A stretch of 37,414 nucleotides of DNA from DATGEO01 sp035310015 (GCA_035310015.1 DATGEO010000138.1:1-37414), one strand, 5' to 3'; shown: positions 23,539-31,663, counted from the stretch's first letter. A program made the numbers and translations. Notes: generated from the sequence alone by a model not told the origin.

Positions 23539-25218
23539 CTAGGACCTGAGCGCCGCCGCCGCCGCCTCCCACGCCACCCGGTGCCCGGCCACGCTGTCCT
23601 CGCGCTTGTACTTGACCACCACCATGGTCGACGTCTGTGCGCTCAGCGCGTCGGCGATCGCGGGCTCGAGCCCGGACCGATCGGTGACCGGGCTGTACAC
23701 GACGCCATAGAGCCGCGCCACTTGCGCGAAGTCCAGGCCGAGCGGCGTGGCGAAGATCTCCTCGAACACATCGGTGTGCTGCGCCTGGGGCAGGAAGTTG
23801 AAGACGCCGCCGCCGTTGTTGTCGCAGACGATCAGCGTCGCGCGGATGCCGTGCCGGCGCAGCGCCCAGAGCCCGTTCATGTCGTGATAGAGCGAGAGGT
23901 CGCCGAGCAGCAGCACCGTCGGCGCTGACGGTGTGGCCGCCGCAATGCCCAGGCCCGTCGATACGAGCCCGTCGATACCGCTGGCGCCGCGATTGCCGTA
24001 GAAGAGCTGCTGCGGGCGCGCGAAGGGCCAGAAGCTGTCGGCGGCGCGGATGGGCATGCTCGAACCGACGAAAACCTGCGCCGGCTCGGACAGCTTCGCG
24101 GCCAGCGCGCGCACGATGTGGCCCTCGTACAGCGGCGTCGAGACGAGGGTTGCCGCGATGGCGGCGGTCGCTTTCTTGCCCGCGTCCACCCACTCGTCGC
24201 GCCATGCCGGCCGGTCGACCGGCGGCAGGCCTTCGATGAGCGCTTGCGGGTCGCAGGCCAGCACGTTGCTCGCGACCTGGTCCTGGTCGCGCCACGTGCG
24301 GTCGGGATCGATGAGGACCGTGGGCGCGGAAGCAGCCGCGAGCCACGAGTTGAGGACGCGCGAAGTCGGCGTTCCGCCGAGGCGGAGGACAAGGTCGGGG
24401 CCGTGCTGCAGCGACCAGCCGGCGCGCAGCAGCGCCTCGTAGGACTCGACGGCGGTCCTGGTCTCGGCGCGGCGCAGCTGCGACGCCGGCTCGGCGAGCA
24501 CCGGCACCCCGAGCCGGCCCAGGCCAGCTGCCAGCCGCGCGCCGTCGCGCATCTCGCCGGCGACCACCAGCGGCCGCTGCGCGGCCTGAAGCGCGCGCGC
24601 GACGCTCGCGACCTGCGCCGGCGTGGGCATCGCGACGCCCGAGGTGATCGCCTCTCGGAACTCGGCTGCCGGCGCGGGCACCTGTCCGGGGGGAGGCACC
24701 AGCGGTTCGCGAAAAGGCAGGTTGAGGTGCACGGGGCCGCCCGCCGCCGCCTCGGCGACCGCGCGCGCCGCCAGCCGCCGCCACAGGCGCGGCGCGTTGG
24801 GCAGCTCGACCGGCGGCCCGGGGTCGAAGAACCAGCGCACCGCGCTGCCGTAAAGACGCTGCTGATCGATGGCCTGGTTGGCGCCGACGTCGCGCAGCTC
24901 GGGCGGCCGATCCGCGGTGAGGACGACGAGCGGCGTGCGCGAATGAAAGGCTTCGACGACCGCGGGATGGAACTCCGCGGCGGCGGTCCCCGACGTGCAG
25001 AGGATCACCACCGGTTTGGCCGTAGCCTTCGCGATGCCGAGCGCGAAGAACGATGAGGAGCGCTCATCGATCTGCACGAACGCGCTGATCTTCGGATGGC
25101 GCTGGAGCGCCATCGCCAGCGGCGCTGAGCGCGAGCCGGGCGAAACGCATGCGTACTCGACGCCCTGCTGCGCCAGCTCGTCGACGAACGTTGCGGCGAA
25201 GGACTGGGCTACGTCCAT
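23539..25218 (-). CDS. menD: 2-succinyl-5-enolpyruvyl-6-hydroxy-3-cyclohexene-1-carboxylate synthase
   Basis: Thiamine-diphosphate enzyme that condenses isochorismate with 2-oxoglutarate, the second step of menaquinone synthesis. 559 residues, normal for the family. N-terminal VSPGSRSAPLAMAL and IDERSSSFFALG are typical MenD; the glutamate of the latter activates the cofactor. TSGTAAAEFHPAVVEA and LTADRPPELRDVGANQAIDQ follow. The C-terminal ThDP-binding GDLSLYHDMNGL with NNGGGVFNFLPQ is intact. Divergent from menH, with only 11 bp between start codons. Convergent with the PadR-like gene across two hairpins. It is the only men gene on its strand apart from the menA-menB group. Confidence 0.95.
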   Translation of the reverse strand: MDVAQSFAATFVDELAQQGVEYACVSPGSRSAPLAMALQRHPKISAFVQIDERSSSFFALGIAKATAKPVVILCTSGTAAAEFHPAVVEAFHSRTPLVVLTADRPPELRDVGANQAIDQQRLYGSAVRWFFDPGPPVELPNAPRLWRRLAARAVAEAAAGGPVHLNLPFREPLVPPPGQVPAPAAEFREAITSGVAMPTPAQVASVARALQAAQRPLVVAGEMRDGARLAAGLGRLGVPVLAEPASQLRRAETRTAVESYEALLRAGWSLQHGPDLVLRLGGTPTSRVLNSWLAAASAPTVLIDPDRTWRDQDQVASNVLACDPQALIEGLPPVDRPAWRDEWVDAGKKATAAIAATLVSTPLYEGHIVRALAAKLSEPAQVFVGSSMPIRAADSFWPFARPQQLFYGNRGASGIDGLVSTGLGIAAATPSAPTVLLLGDLSLYHDMNGLWALRRHGIRATLIVCDNNGGGVFNFLPQAQHTDVFEEIFATPLGLDFAQVARLYGVVYSPVTDRSGLEPAIADALSAQTSTMVVVKYKREDSVAGHRVAWEAAAAALRS

Positions 25219-25229
25219 AGGATTGAGAG

Positions 25230-26078
25230 ATGCCCATCGTCGACGGGCCGGGAGTGAGCCTGGCCTACACCACGACCGGCGAAGGCGAGGCCGTGACCTT
25301 GCTTCACGGCTTCACGCTCAACGGCCGAAGCTGGCGCGAGCTGGTGTCGAAGATGCCGAAGGGCCGGCGCTGGATCATGCCCGACATTCGTGGCCACGGC
25401 GACACCCGCATCGTCGAGGGGGCGCCGGTGACGATGGAAGCCTGCGCCGCCGACCTCGCGCTGCTGTGGAAAACGCTCGGGATCGAACGCACCCATCTCG
25501 TCGGCTACTCGATGGGCGGACGGCTGGCGCTGCATGTGGCGGTCAGACTACCCGACAGGCTCCGGTCTCTACTCACCATCAGCGCGCATGCCGGGCTCGA
25601 CGAGGATGGGCGCGCGGGCCGCCGGCAGAGCGACGAAGCGCTCGCCGAGCGCATCGAGCGCTACGGCATCGATCCCTTCGTGAACTACTGGGCGGCGCAG
25701 CCGATGTTCGCGGGCCTCGAGCGGCGCGGGCCCGCGTTCTCCGGCCAGCTGCGCGCGCAGCGCCTCGCCAACAGCCCCGAAGGGCTTGCGGCTTCGCTTC
25801 GCGGCATGGGCGCGGGCGCGATGGAGCCGGTGTGGAGCGAGCTGCCCGGCCTCGAGATCCCGTGCACGTTCGTGGCCGGCGAGGAGGACCCCGCGTACGT
25901 CAACTCTGCGCGCCGGCTGGGCGCCACGGTTCCCGGCGCCGTCGTCGAGATCGTTCCGCGCTCGGGCCACGAGGTGCACATGCAGCGGCCGGCGGCGATG
26001 GGGAAGATCCTCGCCGCTCACCTCGCCCGCGCGGACGCCGCCACGGGCATGTCGAGCTCGAGCCTCACGGTCGCCTGA
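25230..26078 (+). CDS. menH: 2-succinyl-6-hydroxy-2,4-cyclohexadiene-1-carboxylate synthase-like hydrolase
   Basis: 282-residue alpha/beta hydrolase matching MenH, which removes pyruvate from the MenD product. Features: LLHGFTLNGRSW (oxyanion region), MPDIRGHGDT, nucleophile LVGYSMGGRLAL, FVAGEEDPAYV and VPRSGHEVHMQRP. The YSMGGR context is characteristic of MenH, and the head-to-head position beside menD supports the assignment. The start ATG is preceded by a short GAGAG run. The last 60 bases run opposite the 3' end of the small menC-like ORF; the tail GMSSSSLTVA looks like a read-through extension of the normal end near AAHLARA. Confidence 0.85.
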   Translation: MPIVDGPGVSLAYTTTGEGEAVTLLHGFTLNGRSWRELVSKMPKGRRWIMPDIRGHGDTRIVEGAPVTMEACAADLALLWKTLGIERTHLVGYSMGGRLALHVAVRLPDRLRSLLTISAHAGLDEDGRAGRRQSDEALAERIERYGIDPFVNYWAAQPMFAGLERRGPAFSGQLRAQRLANSPEGLAASLRGMGAGAMEPVWSELPGLEIPCTFVAGEEDPAYVNSARRLGATVPGAVVEIVPRSGHEVHMQRPAAMGKILAAHLARADAATGMSSSSLTVA

Positions 26079-26236
26079 AGTCCCGCGGCGTACCGCGCCG
26101 CGCCGACGCGCTCGAGGTCGAGCATCCCGCCGCGGTCGATCGAGCGCAGCGTGAACGCATCGCATCCGCGCTGCCGCAGCGTCTCGACCTCGCGCGCGAC
26201 GTCGGCCGGCCGGGCGGCACTGATGAAGCCTTCCAT
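26018..26236 (-). pseudogene. menC-like (o-succinylbenzoate synthase) fragment
   Basis: 72-residue ORF whose ATG overlaps the menA stop (ATGA). DVAREVETLRQRGCDAFTLR and DLERVGAARYAAGL, followed by RLELDM, track the first beta/alpha units of the enolase-superfamily barrel. There, OSBS proteins usually have an AxxLxxxGFxxxKxKVG segment, then DxxRVxAVR and LRLDAN. The KxK catalytic lysines are replaced (TLR), and the ~320-residue body is absent, because the reading frame ends opposite the 3' end of menH. I infer a decayed menC or a small leftover ORF, since menC is the only men gene otherwise missing between menF and menE. The functional OSBS must lie elsewhere. Confidence 0.45.
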
Positions 26237-27138
26237 CAGGCGAGCACCCCGATCGCGAACAGCAGCGCGAACACGATCTCGGTCGCGGCCATGCGCTTCA
26301 GCGCGCCCACGAGCTGCGGGCCCTGGACGCTCGTGAAGGCGGTCGTGAGCGACGGCACGGCGACCGGGATCGCGAGCAGGGTGAGCAGCAGTGTCGGGAA
26401 CGCTTCGCGGGTGATCGCCGCGGCGAGCGGCATCGCGAATGCCGCAATCGTGATGGCGAGCAGCAGCCGGCGCGTGCGCTCGCGGCCGATCAGCGTGGCG
26501 AGAGTCCTCTTCCCCACGGCCGCGTCGGTGTCGATGTCGCGAAGGTTGTTGAGGACGAGGATCGCCGCCGCGAGAAACCCCATCGCGCAGCCGCCGAGCA
26601 CGGACAGCGGTGTGATGCGCAGCTCCTCGACGTACACCGTGCCGCACGTCGCGACCAGTCCGAAGAACACGAACACGAAAAGCTCGCCCAGGCCGAGGTA
26701 GCCGTACGGCCGCGGACCGCCCGTGTACAGCCACGCCGCCGCGATGCAGGCCGCGCCCGCGATCAGCAGTCGCCAGTCCGTTGCGGCGCTGACGGCGAGG
26801 CCCACGACTCCGGCCAGCGCGAAAGAGGCGATCGCCGCCCACTTGACGTGCTCGGGCGCGACGACGCCCGACGAGGCGGCGCGCACCGGGCCGATTCGCA
26901 CAGGGGTGTCGGCGCCGCGCCGGAAGTCGGAGTAGTCGTTGGAGAAGTTGACGCCGAGCTGAATCGCGATGGCCACGACCAGGGCGCCAAGGCCGGCGCC
27001 TGGCCGCGCTCCGCCGTCGTGCACCGCGATCGCGCTGCCGAGGAGCACGGGCGACACCGACGCCGCCAGCGTGGCCGGCCTCACCGCCGACCACCAGACG
27101 CGGGCGGGCGTCAGAGGCACGGCCTTCATGGCCACCAT
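26236..27138 (-). CDS. menA: 1,4-dihydroxy-2-naphthoate polyprenyltransferase
   Basis: UbiA-superfamily membrane prenyltransferase that attaches the isoprenoid tail to DHNA. 300 residues with eight or nine hydrophobic spans. First Asp-rich motif NFSNDYSDFRRGAD near residue 65, second NNLRDIDTDAAVGKRTLATL near 195. WWSAVRPATLAASVSPVLLG at the start is typical. The start ATG directly follows the menB stop (TAG-ATG), so translation is coupled, and its own stop overlaps the menC-like fragment. Other ATG codons four residues in are equally possible. Menaquinone would be the quinone of the membrane here. Confidence 0.94.
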   Translation of the reverse strand: MVAMKAVPLTPARVWWSAVRPATLAASVSPVLLGSAIAVHDGGARPGAGLGALVVAIAIQLGVNFSNDYSDFRRGADTPVRIGPVRAASSGVVAPEHVKWAAIASFALAGVVGLAVSAATDWRLLIAGAACIAAAWLYTGGPRPYGYLGLGELFVFVFFGLVATCGTVYVEELRITPLSVLGGCAMGFLAAAILVLNNLRDIDTDAAVGKRTLATLIGRERTRRLLLAITIAAFAMPLAAAITREAFPTLLLTLLAIPVAVPSLTTAFTSVQGPQLVGALKRMAATEIVFALLFAIGVLA

Positions 27139-27981
27139 CTACGGGCGCTTCGGGAACTTCGTGAAGTCGGGCTTGCGCTTCTCCACGTAGGCGTCGCGGC
27201 CCTCCTGCGCTTCCTCGCTCAGGTAGTACAGGAGCGTCGCGTCGCCGGCCAGCTGCTGGATGCCCGCCAGGCCGTCGTCGGCGGCGTTCATTCCGGCCTT
27301 GAGCAGGCGCAGCGCGAGCGGGCTGAGCTCCAGCATCCGCCGGCACCACCTGACCGTCTCCTCCTCGAGCGACGCGAGCGGGACGACCTTGTTGACGAGG
27401 CCCATGTCGAGCGCCTGCTGCGCGTCGTACTGCTCGCAGAGGAACCAGATCTCGCGCGCCTTCTTCTGGCCGACGATTCGCGCGAGCAGTCCCGATCCAT
27501 AGCCCCCGTCGAAGCTGCCCACGCGCGGCCCGGTCTGCCCGAAGCGCGCGTTGTCGGCGGCGATCGTGAGGTCGCACACGACGTGCAGGACATGGCCACC
27601 GCCGATGGCATAGCCCGCGACCATCGCGATCACCGGCTTGGGCAGGCGGCGGATCTGGACCTGGAGGTCGAGGACGTTCAGGCGGCCGATGCCCTTGGCA
27701 TCGACGTAGCCGTCGTCCCCGCGGACGCGCTGGTCACCGCCCGAGCAGAAGGCCTCGGTGCCGGCGCCGGTGAGGATGACGACGCCGACCGTGGGGTCGT
27801 CGCGAGCCGCCTCGAAGGCCTTCGAGAGCTCGAACACCGTCGTCGGCCGGAACGCGTTGCGGACCTCCGGCCGGTTGATCGTGATCTTGGCGATGCCGTC
27901 CCAGGTGTCATAGAGGACGTCCTCGTACTCGCCGGACCGAACCCATCCCGCCGTCTTCGGATCTTTCAAGGGATCTTTCAA
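27139..27981 (-). CDS. menB: 1,4-dihydroxy-2-naphthoyl-CoA synthase
   Basis: Crotonase-fold enzyme that cyclises o-succinylbenzoyl-CoA. From the TTG used here it has 280 residues. GIAKITINRPEVRNAFRP, FCSGGDQRVRG (oxyanion-hole region), YAIGGGHVLHVVCDLTIAAD, GQTGPRVGSFDGGYGSG and the C-terminal EGRDAYVEKRKPDFTKFPK are characteristic of MenB rather than general enoyl-CoA hydratases. The TTG at 27981 is chosen because AGGAG (27993-27989) lies 7 bases upstream. The frame opens further up into menE but without a better signal. The first codons contain two tandem copies of a 12-bp unit encoding LKDP (27959-27982). Divergent from menE with a 50-bp gap. Confidence 0.95.
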   Translation of the reverse strand: MKDPLKDPKTAGWVRSGEYEDVLYDTWDGIAKITINRPEVRNAFRPTTVFELSKAFEAARDDPTVGVVILTGAGTEAFCSGGDQRVRGDDGYVDAKGIGRLNVLDLQVQIRRLPKPVIAMVAGYAIGGGHVLHVVCDLTIAADNARFGQTGPRVGSFDGGYGSGLLARIVGQKKAREIWFLCEQYDAQQALDMGLVNKVVPLASLEEETVRWCRRMLELSPLALRLLKAGMNAADDGLAGIQQLAGDATLLYYLSEEAQEGRDAYVEKRKPDFTKFPKRP

Positions 27982-27993
27982 GTTCTCACTCCT
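27959..27993 (-). promoter_or_regulatory. menB ribosome-binding site with 12-bp tandem duplication at the start
   Basis: On the minus strand AGGAG (27993-27989) is followed after 7 bases by TTG (27981). The coding start is a perfect tandem duplication of a 12-bp unit reading CTTGAAAGATCC, so a second TTG lies 12 bases further in. This is a strong initiation signal and decides the menB start. Confidence 0.7.
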
Positions 27994-28031
27994 AGAGCGA
28001 TCACTAGTACCATCGATCATCGTACTCCAAC

Positions 28032-29315
28032 ATGGCCCATCCTCTCGCCATCCGCGCGCGCCGCTCGCCACGCGATCTGGCCGTCGTCGAAGGCGGTGAA
28101 GGCATCACGTGGAGCGGCCTGCACGCCCTGACGGTCGAATGGGCGCAGCGCCTGGCCGCCGCCGGCGTGACCGCCGGCGACCGGGTCGCCGTGGTCGAGC
28201 CGGCGAGCATCGGGTTTGCGGCCCTCCTCCACGCGTGCGTGCGCCTCGGGGCGACCATGGCGCCGCTCTCACCCCGTGCGCCCGAGCCCGCTCGGGGCGC
28301 GCTGCTCTCCGAGCTGCGGCCGCGGGCCGTGGTCAGAGACGGCTCGATTCATCTGCTCGCCGACGCTGCCCGAGGCGCGGGCGAGCTGTGCATCCTGTTC
28401 ACGTCCGGCACCACCGGCGCGCCCAGGCCGGTGAGCCTGACGGTCGACAACCACCGCGCTTCGGCGGCCGGGCTGATCGAAAGCATCGGCCGCCGGCGCG
28501 ATGACAGCTGGCTGCTCATGCTCTCCCCGCACCACGTGGGCGGCTTTGCGATCTTCATGCGCTCGGTCCTCTACGGCCAGCCGGTGGTCACCCTGCCGCG
28601 ATTCGACGTCGACCACGTCATCGCCGCGCTGGACGAGCACCGCCCGACCCTAGTCTCGGTCGTGCCGTCGATGCTCACGCGCCTGCTCGACGCGGGCGCT
28701 GTCGCGGCGCTGCGCCGGCCCCGAGCGATTCTCGTCGGCGGGGCGCCGGCGACCGATGAGCTGGTCGCCGAGTGGTCGGACCTCGGGCTGAAGGTGTGCC
28801 CCACCTACGGCATGACCGAGACGTGTTCGCAGGTGGCAACGGTTCCGCCTGGCCGGGCGCTGGACCTGCTGGGCACCTCGGGATTCGTCCACAGCCAGGC
28901 GAGCGTGACCATCGAGGGCGGCGTGATCACGGTGAGCGGGCCCGTCGTGTCGCCGGCCTTCGGCGGCCGCATCGTGACCGGGGACCTCGGGCATTTCGAC
29001 GAGCGCGGCGCGCTCATCGTCACCGGCCGGCGCGACGACGTGATCATCAGCGGCGGCGAGAAGGTCCATCCCACGGAGGTCGAGAGAACCCTGCGCGGCC
29101 ACCCGGCCGTGCGCGAGGTCGCCGTCGTCGGCCGACCCGACCGCGTTTACGGCACCGTGCTCGAAGCCCTGGTCGTGGGCGACGGCGTTTCCGCGGACGC
29201 GCTCGTCGAGTGGTCGCGCGAGCGCCTGCCGAGCTTCAAGGTTCCACGGCGCGTGCGCTTCGTCGAGAGCCTGCCGGTGAGCGAAGGCGGCAAGCTGCTG
29301 AGGAAGCGGCTCTAA
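28032..29315 (+). CDS. menE: o-succinylbenzoate-CoA ligase
   Basis: ANL-superfamily acyl-CoA ligase activating o-succinylbenzoate for MenB. 427 residues, short as usual for MenE. P-loop-like FTSGTTGAPRPVSLT, hydrophobic substrate region LSPHHVGGFAIFMRSVLYG, GGAPATDELVAEW, the YGMTETCSQVA adenylate motif, TGDLGHF, GRRDDVIISGGEKVHPTEVE hinge, and the catalytic-lysine end SEGGKLLRKRL. All core motifs are present. Placed divergent from menB, downstream end convergent with the MocA-like gene. Together with menF, D, H, A and B this gives nearly the whole chorismate-to-menaquinone route. Confidence 0.93.
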   Translation: MAHPLAIRARRSPRDLAVVEGGEGITWSGLHALTVEWAQRLAAAGVTAGDRVAVVEPASIGFAALLHACVRLGATMAPLSPRAPEPARGALLSELRPRAVVRDGSIHLLADAARGAGELCILFTSGTTGAPRPVSLTVDNHRASAAGLIESIGRRRDDSWLLMLSPHHVGGFAIFMRSVLYGQPVVTLPRFDVDHVIAALDEHRPTLVSVVPSMLTRLLDAGAVAALRRPRAILVGGAPATDELVAEWSDLGLKVCPTYGMTETCSQVATVPPGRALDLLGTSGFVHSQASVTIEGGVITVSGPVVSPAFGGRIVTGDLGHFDERGALIVTGRRDDVIISGGEKVHPTEVERTLRGHPAVREVAVVGRPDRVYGTVLEALVVGDGVSADALVEWSRERLPSFKVPRRVRFVESLPVSEGGKLLRKRL

Positions 29316-29327
29316 GAGGCCGCGGCT

Positions 29328-30272
29328 CTAGGTCTTGCGCGTGGGCTTCTTGCGCGGGAAGAGGCGCACGATCTTCGCGTAGTCGCCGGGCGTGTCGATG
29401 TCGTCTGACCGTCCGCCGGCGGGCACGACGTCAAGAAGCTCGGGATGCGCGTCGAGCAGCGGCCGCGCACCGGCGTCGCCGTCCAACGCCTCGAGCTCCG
29501 ACCACAGCTCGCGCGAAAGGACCACGGGCGGAGCCCACCGCGCCTTGCCGTCGGCGGACATCGCCACCGCGGGACGCGAGCCTTCGCGACGCCACGTCCG
29601 CAGCAGCACGGCCACCGCGCGCGAGCCGACCAGCGGCTGGTCGCCGAGCATCACCAGCGCCGCCTCCATTTCGCTGCGCAGCGCGCGCAGTCCGGTGCGA
29701 AGCGAGGTCGACATGCCCTGGTGCGCATCGGGGTTGAACGCCAGCTCGGCGGCTCCGTCGACCGCCCGCTTCACGTCCTCCCCCGCGTACACGACCACGA
29801 TCTGATGGCATCCGCCCTCGGACGCCGCCTCGATGGCGTGCCGCACCATCGGCTTGCCGTCGAACTCGAGCACCAGCTTCTGTTCGCCGCCCATGCGCGA
29901 GCTCGAGCCCGCGGCGAGGACGACGCCGCCGACCGGCAGCAGCGACGCGGCGAGGCGCTCACTCGACGGCCGGGCGGAGCGCACCCATTCGACGTCGGCC
30001 CCGGCCTTGATGGCGGCCTCGGCGAAATCGTGAAGGCGGCCGCTGTCGGCGTCGACGGCCAGGACCTTGCGGCCGCTGAGGGCGGAGAGGTCAGGGATCG
30101 TCGCGGGCAGGCCCACGACGGCGACCGGTCCGCAGTCGGCACGCGACGCGACGTGCTGCAGCGCCGGCTCGAGGTCGCGCCCGCGCACCACCAGGCTGTG
30201 CGGTCCGTCGGGCTCGCGGTACGTGCGGCCCCGGATCGGGACCTCGAGGTCGCTCATGACGAAGACGGGCAT
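29328..30272 (-). CDS. MocA/MobA-like nucleotidyltransferase with an extra N-terminal domain
   Basis: 314 residues in two parts. Residues 1-112 form a domain I do not recognise, with strands such as SLVVRG, GPVAVVGLP and GRKVLAVDAD that look like an alpha/beta fold. Residues 113-310 are a MobA-like NTP transferase: VVLAAGSSSRMGGEQKLVLE (from 117), MVRHAIEAA, VMLGDQPLVG (208-217) and the C-terminal DIDTPGDYAKI. MocA enzymes add CMP to molybdopterin to give the MCD cofactor used by CO dehydrogenase/xanthine dehydrogenase-type enzymes, which fits the cox genes nearby. The first ATG adjoins the fold-back element at 30273; another ATG 15 bases in could be the start. Substrate by context only. Confidence 0.78.
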   Translation of the reverse strand: MPVFVMSDLEVPIRGRTYREPDGPHSLVVRGRDLEPALQHVASRADCGPVAVVGLPATIPDLSALSGRKVLAVDADSGRLHDFAEAAIKAGADVEWVRSARPSSERLAASLLPVGGVVLAAGSSSRMGGEQKLVLEFDGKPMVRHAIEAASEGGCHQIVVVYAGEDVKRAVDGAAELAFNPDAHQGMSTSLRTGLRALRSEMEAALVMLGDQPLVGSRAVAVLLRTWRREGSRPAVAMSADGKARWAPPVVLSRELWSELEALDGDAGARPLLDAHPELLDVVPAGGRSDDIDTPGDYAKIVRLFPRKKPTRKT

Positions 30273-30486
30273 CAGTGGCTCGCCCCCGGGGTGCGAAGCT
30301 CCTGGACGCGATCGACGCCCGGAGCCAAGGAAAGGGTGGCGGGACGAGGAGCGTCCTTCGGGGTCCCCGCGCTGTGGTCGCGGGGGCAGCGAGGAGCGCC
30401 GGGGCCCTTGACGCCGGCTTCGGCGCCGCAGGCGCCCGGGCGTCTAGCGCGGTCCAGGAGCGAGTAGCCTCGGGGGCGAGCCACTG
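30273..30486. repeat. 214-bp fold-back element with ~50-bp inverted arms (MITE-like)
   Basis: CAGTGGCTCGCCCCCG (30273-30288) is the exact reverse complement of 30471-30486. The symmetry continues inward: GCTCCTGGAC (30298-30307) pairs with 30452-30461, and GACGCCCGG (30314-30322) pairs with 30436-30444, with spacings of 9 and 6-7 bases on both sides. So arms of about 50 bp enclose 113 bp. No coding gene is seen inside; a reading frame of 79 codons has no family character. No target-site duplication was recognised. It fills the spacer between the MocA-like gene and endonuclease IV. Confidence 0.75.
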
Positions 30487-30524
30487 TTCCCAGCATGCCA
30501 GAGAGGCCCAGTAGTCTTGTCGGG

Positions 30525-31367
30525 ATGCCGATACTCGGTGCCCACGTCGATTCTTCCGGCGGCCTGCACCTCGCCTACGAGCGCGCCCGCGCCATGGGCG
30601 CAGACGCGATCCAGGTCCACCCCACCCCGCCCGGTTTCTGGGGCTCGCCGAAGCTCGACGAGACGCGTATCGCTACCTTCAAGGAGGCGGCGAAGAAGCA
30701 CGGCAACCCGCCCTTCTACTTCCACGCCGTCTACCTGATCAACCTGGCGGGCGACGACACGACGATGCGCCAGCGGTCCGAGAGCACGCTCACTGGCTAC
30801 CTGCGCGCGGCCGACGAGCTCGGCGTGGACGGGGTCATCTTCCATACCGGCTCGCACAAGGGCGCCGGCTTCGAGGCGAGGCTGCCGACCATCCTCGATC
30901 ACCTGAAGAAAGTCCTCGAGCGCGCCGACCCGAAGCACGCGCGGCTGCTGATCGAAAACAATGCCGGCCTGGGCGGCTGCGTTGGGGCTCGGTTCGAGGA
31001 GATCGCGAAGATGCTCCAGGGCCTCGACGACAACCGCGTCTCGGTGTGCTTCGACACCTGCCACGCGTTTGCGTCGGGCTACGACGAGCGCGACACCGCC
31101 GGTGTCGAGAAGACGCTCGACGAGCTGGATCGCGTCGTCGGCCTGTCCCGCGTCGAGGTCGTGCACTGCAACGACTCGGTCACGGGCCTCGGCTCCAACC
31201 GGGACCGGCACGCCAACATCGGTGAGGGCCAGATCGGCGAGCAGGGCTTTCGCGCGCTGCTGCACGAACCCAGGCTCGCCCGGATGCCTTTCATCCTCGA
31301 GGTGCCGGGCGCGGGCGAGGGACCGGACGCCCGCCAGGTGGAGGTGCTCCGGCGCCTGGCGGCCTGA
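30525..31367 (+). CDS. nfo: endonuclease IV (AP endonuclease family 2)
   Basis: TIM-barrel zinc endonuclease that cuts DNA 5' of abasic sites in base-excision repair. About 280 residues from ATG 30525. Zinc motifs in order: GAHVDSSGG, FHAVYLINLA, FHTGSHKG, IENNAGLGG, VCFDTCHAFASGYD, VVHCNDS, RDRHANIGEGQIG and ILEVPGAGEG. Compared with E. coli Nfo, some positions vary (HTGSH for HPGSH, ENNAG for ETTAG), but the metal ligands appear kept. An ATG 30 bases upstream (30495) adds only MPERPSSLVG and is a less likely start. It lies directly after the fold-back element. Confidence 0.9.
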   Translation: MPILGAHVDSSGGLHLAYERARAMGADAIQVHPTPPGFWGSPKLDETRIATFKEAAKKHGNPPFYFHAVYLINLAGDDTTMRQRSESTLTGYLRAADELGVDGVIFHTGSHKGAGFEARLPTILDHLKKVLERADPKHARLLIENNAGLGGCVGARFEEIAKMLQGLDDNRVSVCFDTCHAFASGYDERDTAGVEKTLDELDRVVGLSRVEVVHCNDSVTGLGSNRDRHANIGEGQIGEQGFRALLHEPRLARMPFILEVPGAGEGPDARQVEVLRRLAA

Positions 31368-31453
31368 GCGAACCCCTCAGGAAACCCACCAGCGCGGATA
31401 GACTCCCCGCACGATCGCCCAGCCCACGTCGCGTACGGGCTCCAGGGCGCGGC

Positions 31454-31663
31454 TCACGCCGCCTCGCGCTCGCCTGCCGCCGCCACGGACTCCTCGCGGC
31501 GCGGGCGCCTGCGCATCGCCTGGACCCAGAGCCGGCCGGCGAGCCGGATCGCCGCCCTGACCAGCGTTGCCGAGCCATCGGCCCAGATCCGGCTGTTCTC
31601 GATCTCCCGCTGGATGTCCTGCTGCCGGCGCCACGCCACGTCTTCGTTCATGTACGGGTACAC
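31454..31663 (-). CDS. small helical protein of unknown function
   Basis: 69 residues: MYPYMNEDVAWRRQQDIQRE, then a helix-rich stretch with Arg/Ala and a C-terminal basic RRRPRREES and acidic tail. No named domain recognised; short proteins starting MYPxxNE are common in GC-rich Gram-positives, from memory. A perfect AGGAGG lies 7 bases before the GTG start, and a TATAAT element (31707-31702) stands about 40 bp upstream, giving strong support for expression. Mixed basic and hydrophobic residues near LVRAAIRLAGRLWVQAM suggest an amphipathic helix. Divergent from the CGNR regulator. Confidence 0.7.
   Translation of the reverse strand: MYPYMNEDVAWRRQQDIQREIENSRIWADGSATLVRAAIRLAGRLWVQAMRRRPRREESVAAAGEREAA

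Noticed and set aside
26018..27577. 519-codon minus-strand frame joining the menC-like ORF with a frame through menA and menB
   Set aside because: Only the last 72 codons look protein-like. The rest is an out-of-frame shadow of menA/menB, and the ATG at 26236 coupled to the menA stop explains the real part.
30275..30514. 79-codon frame across the fold-back element
   Set aside because: Low-complexity Ala/Gly/Arg protein fully explained by the inverted-repeat element.
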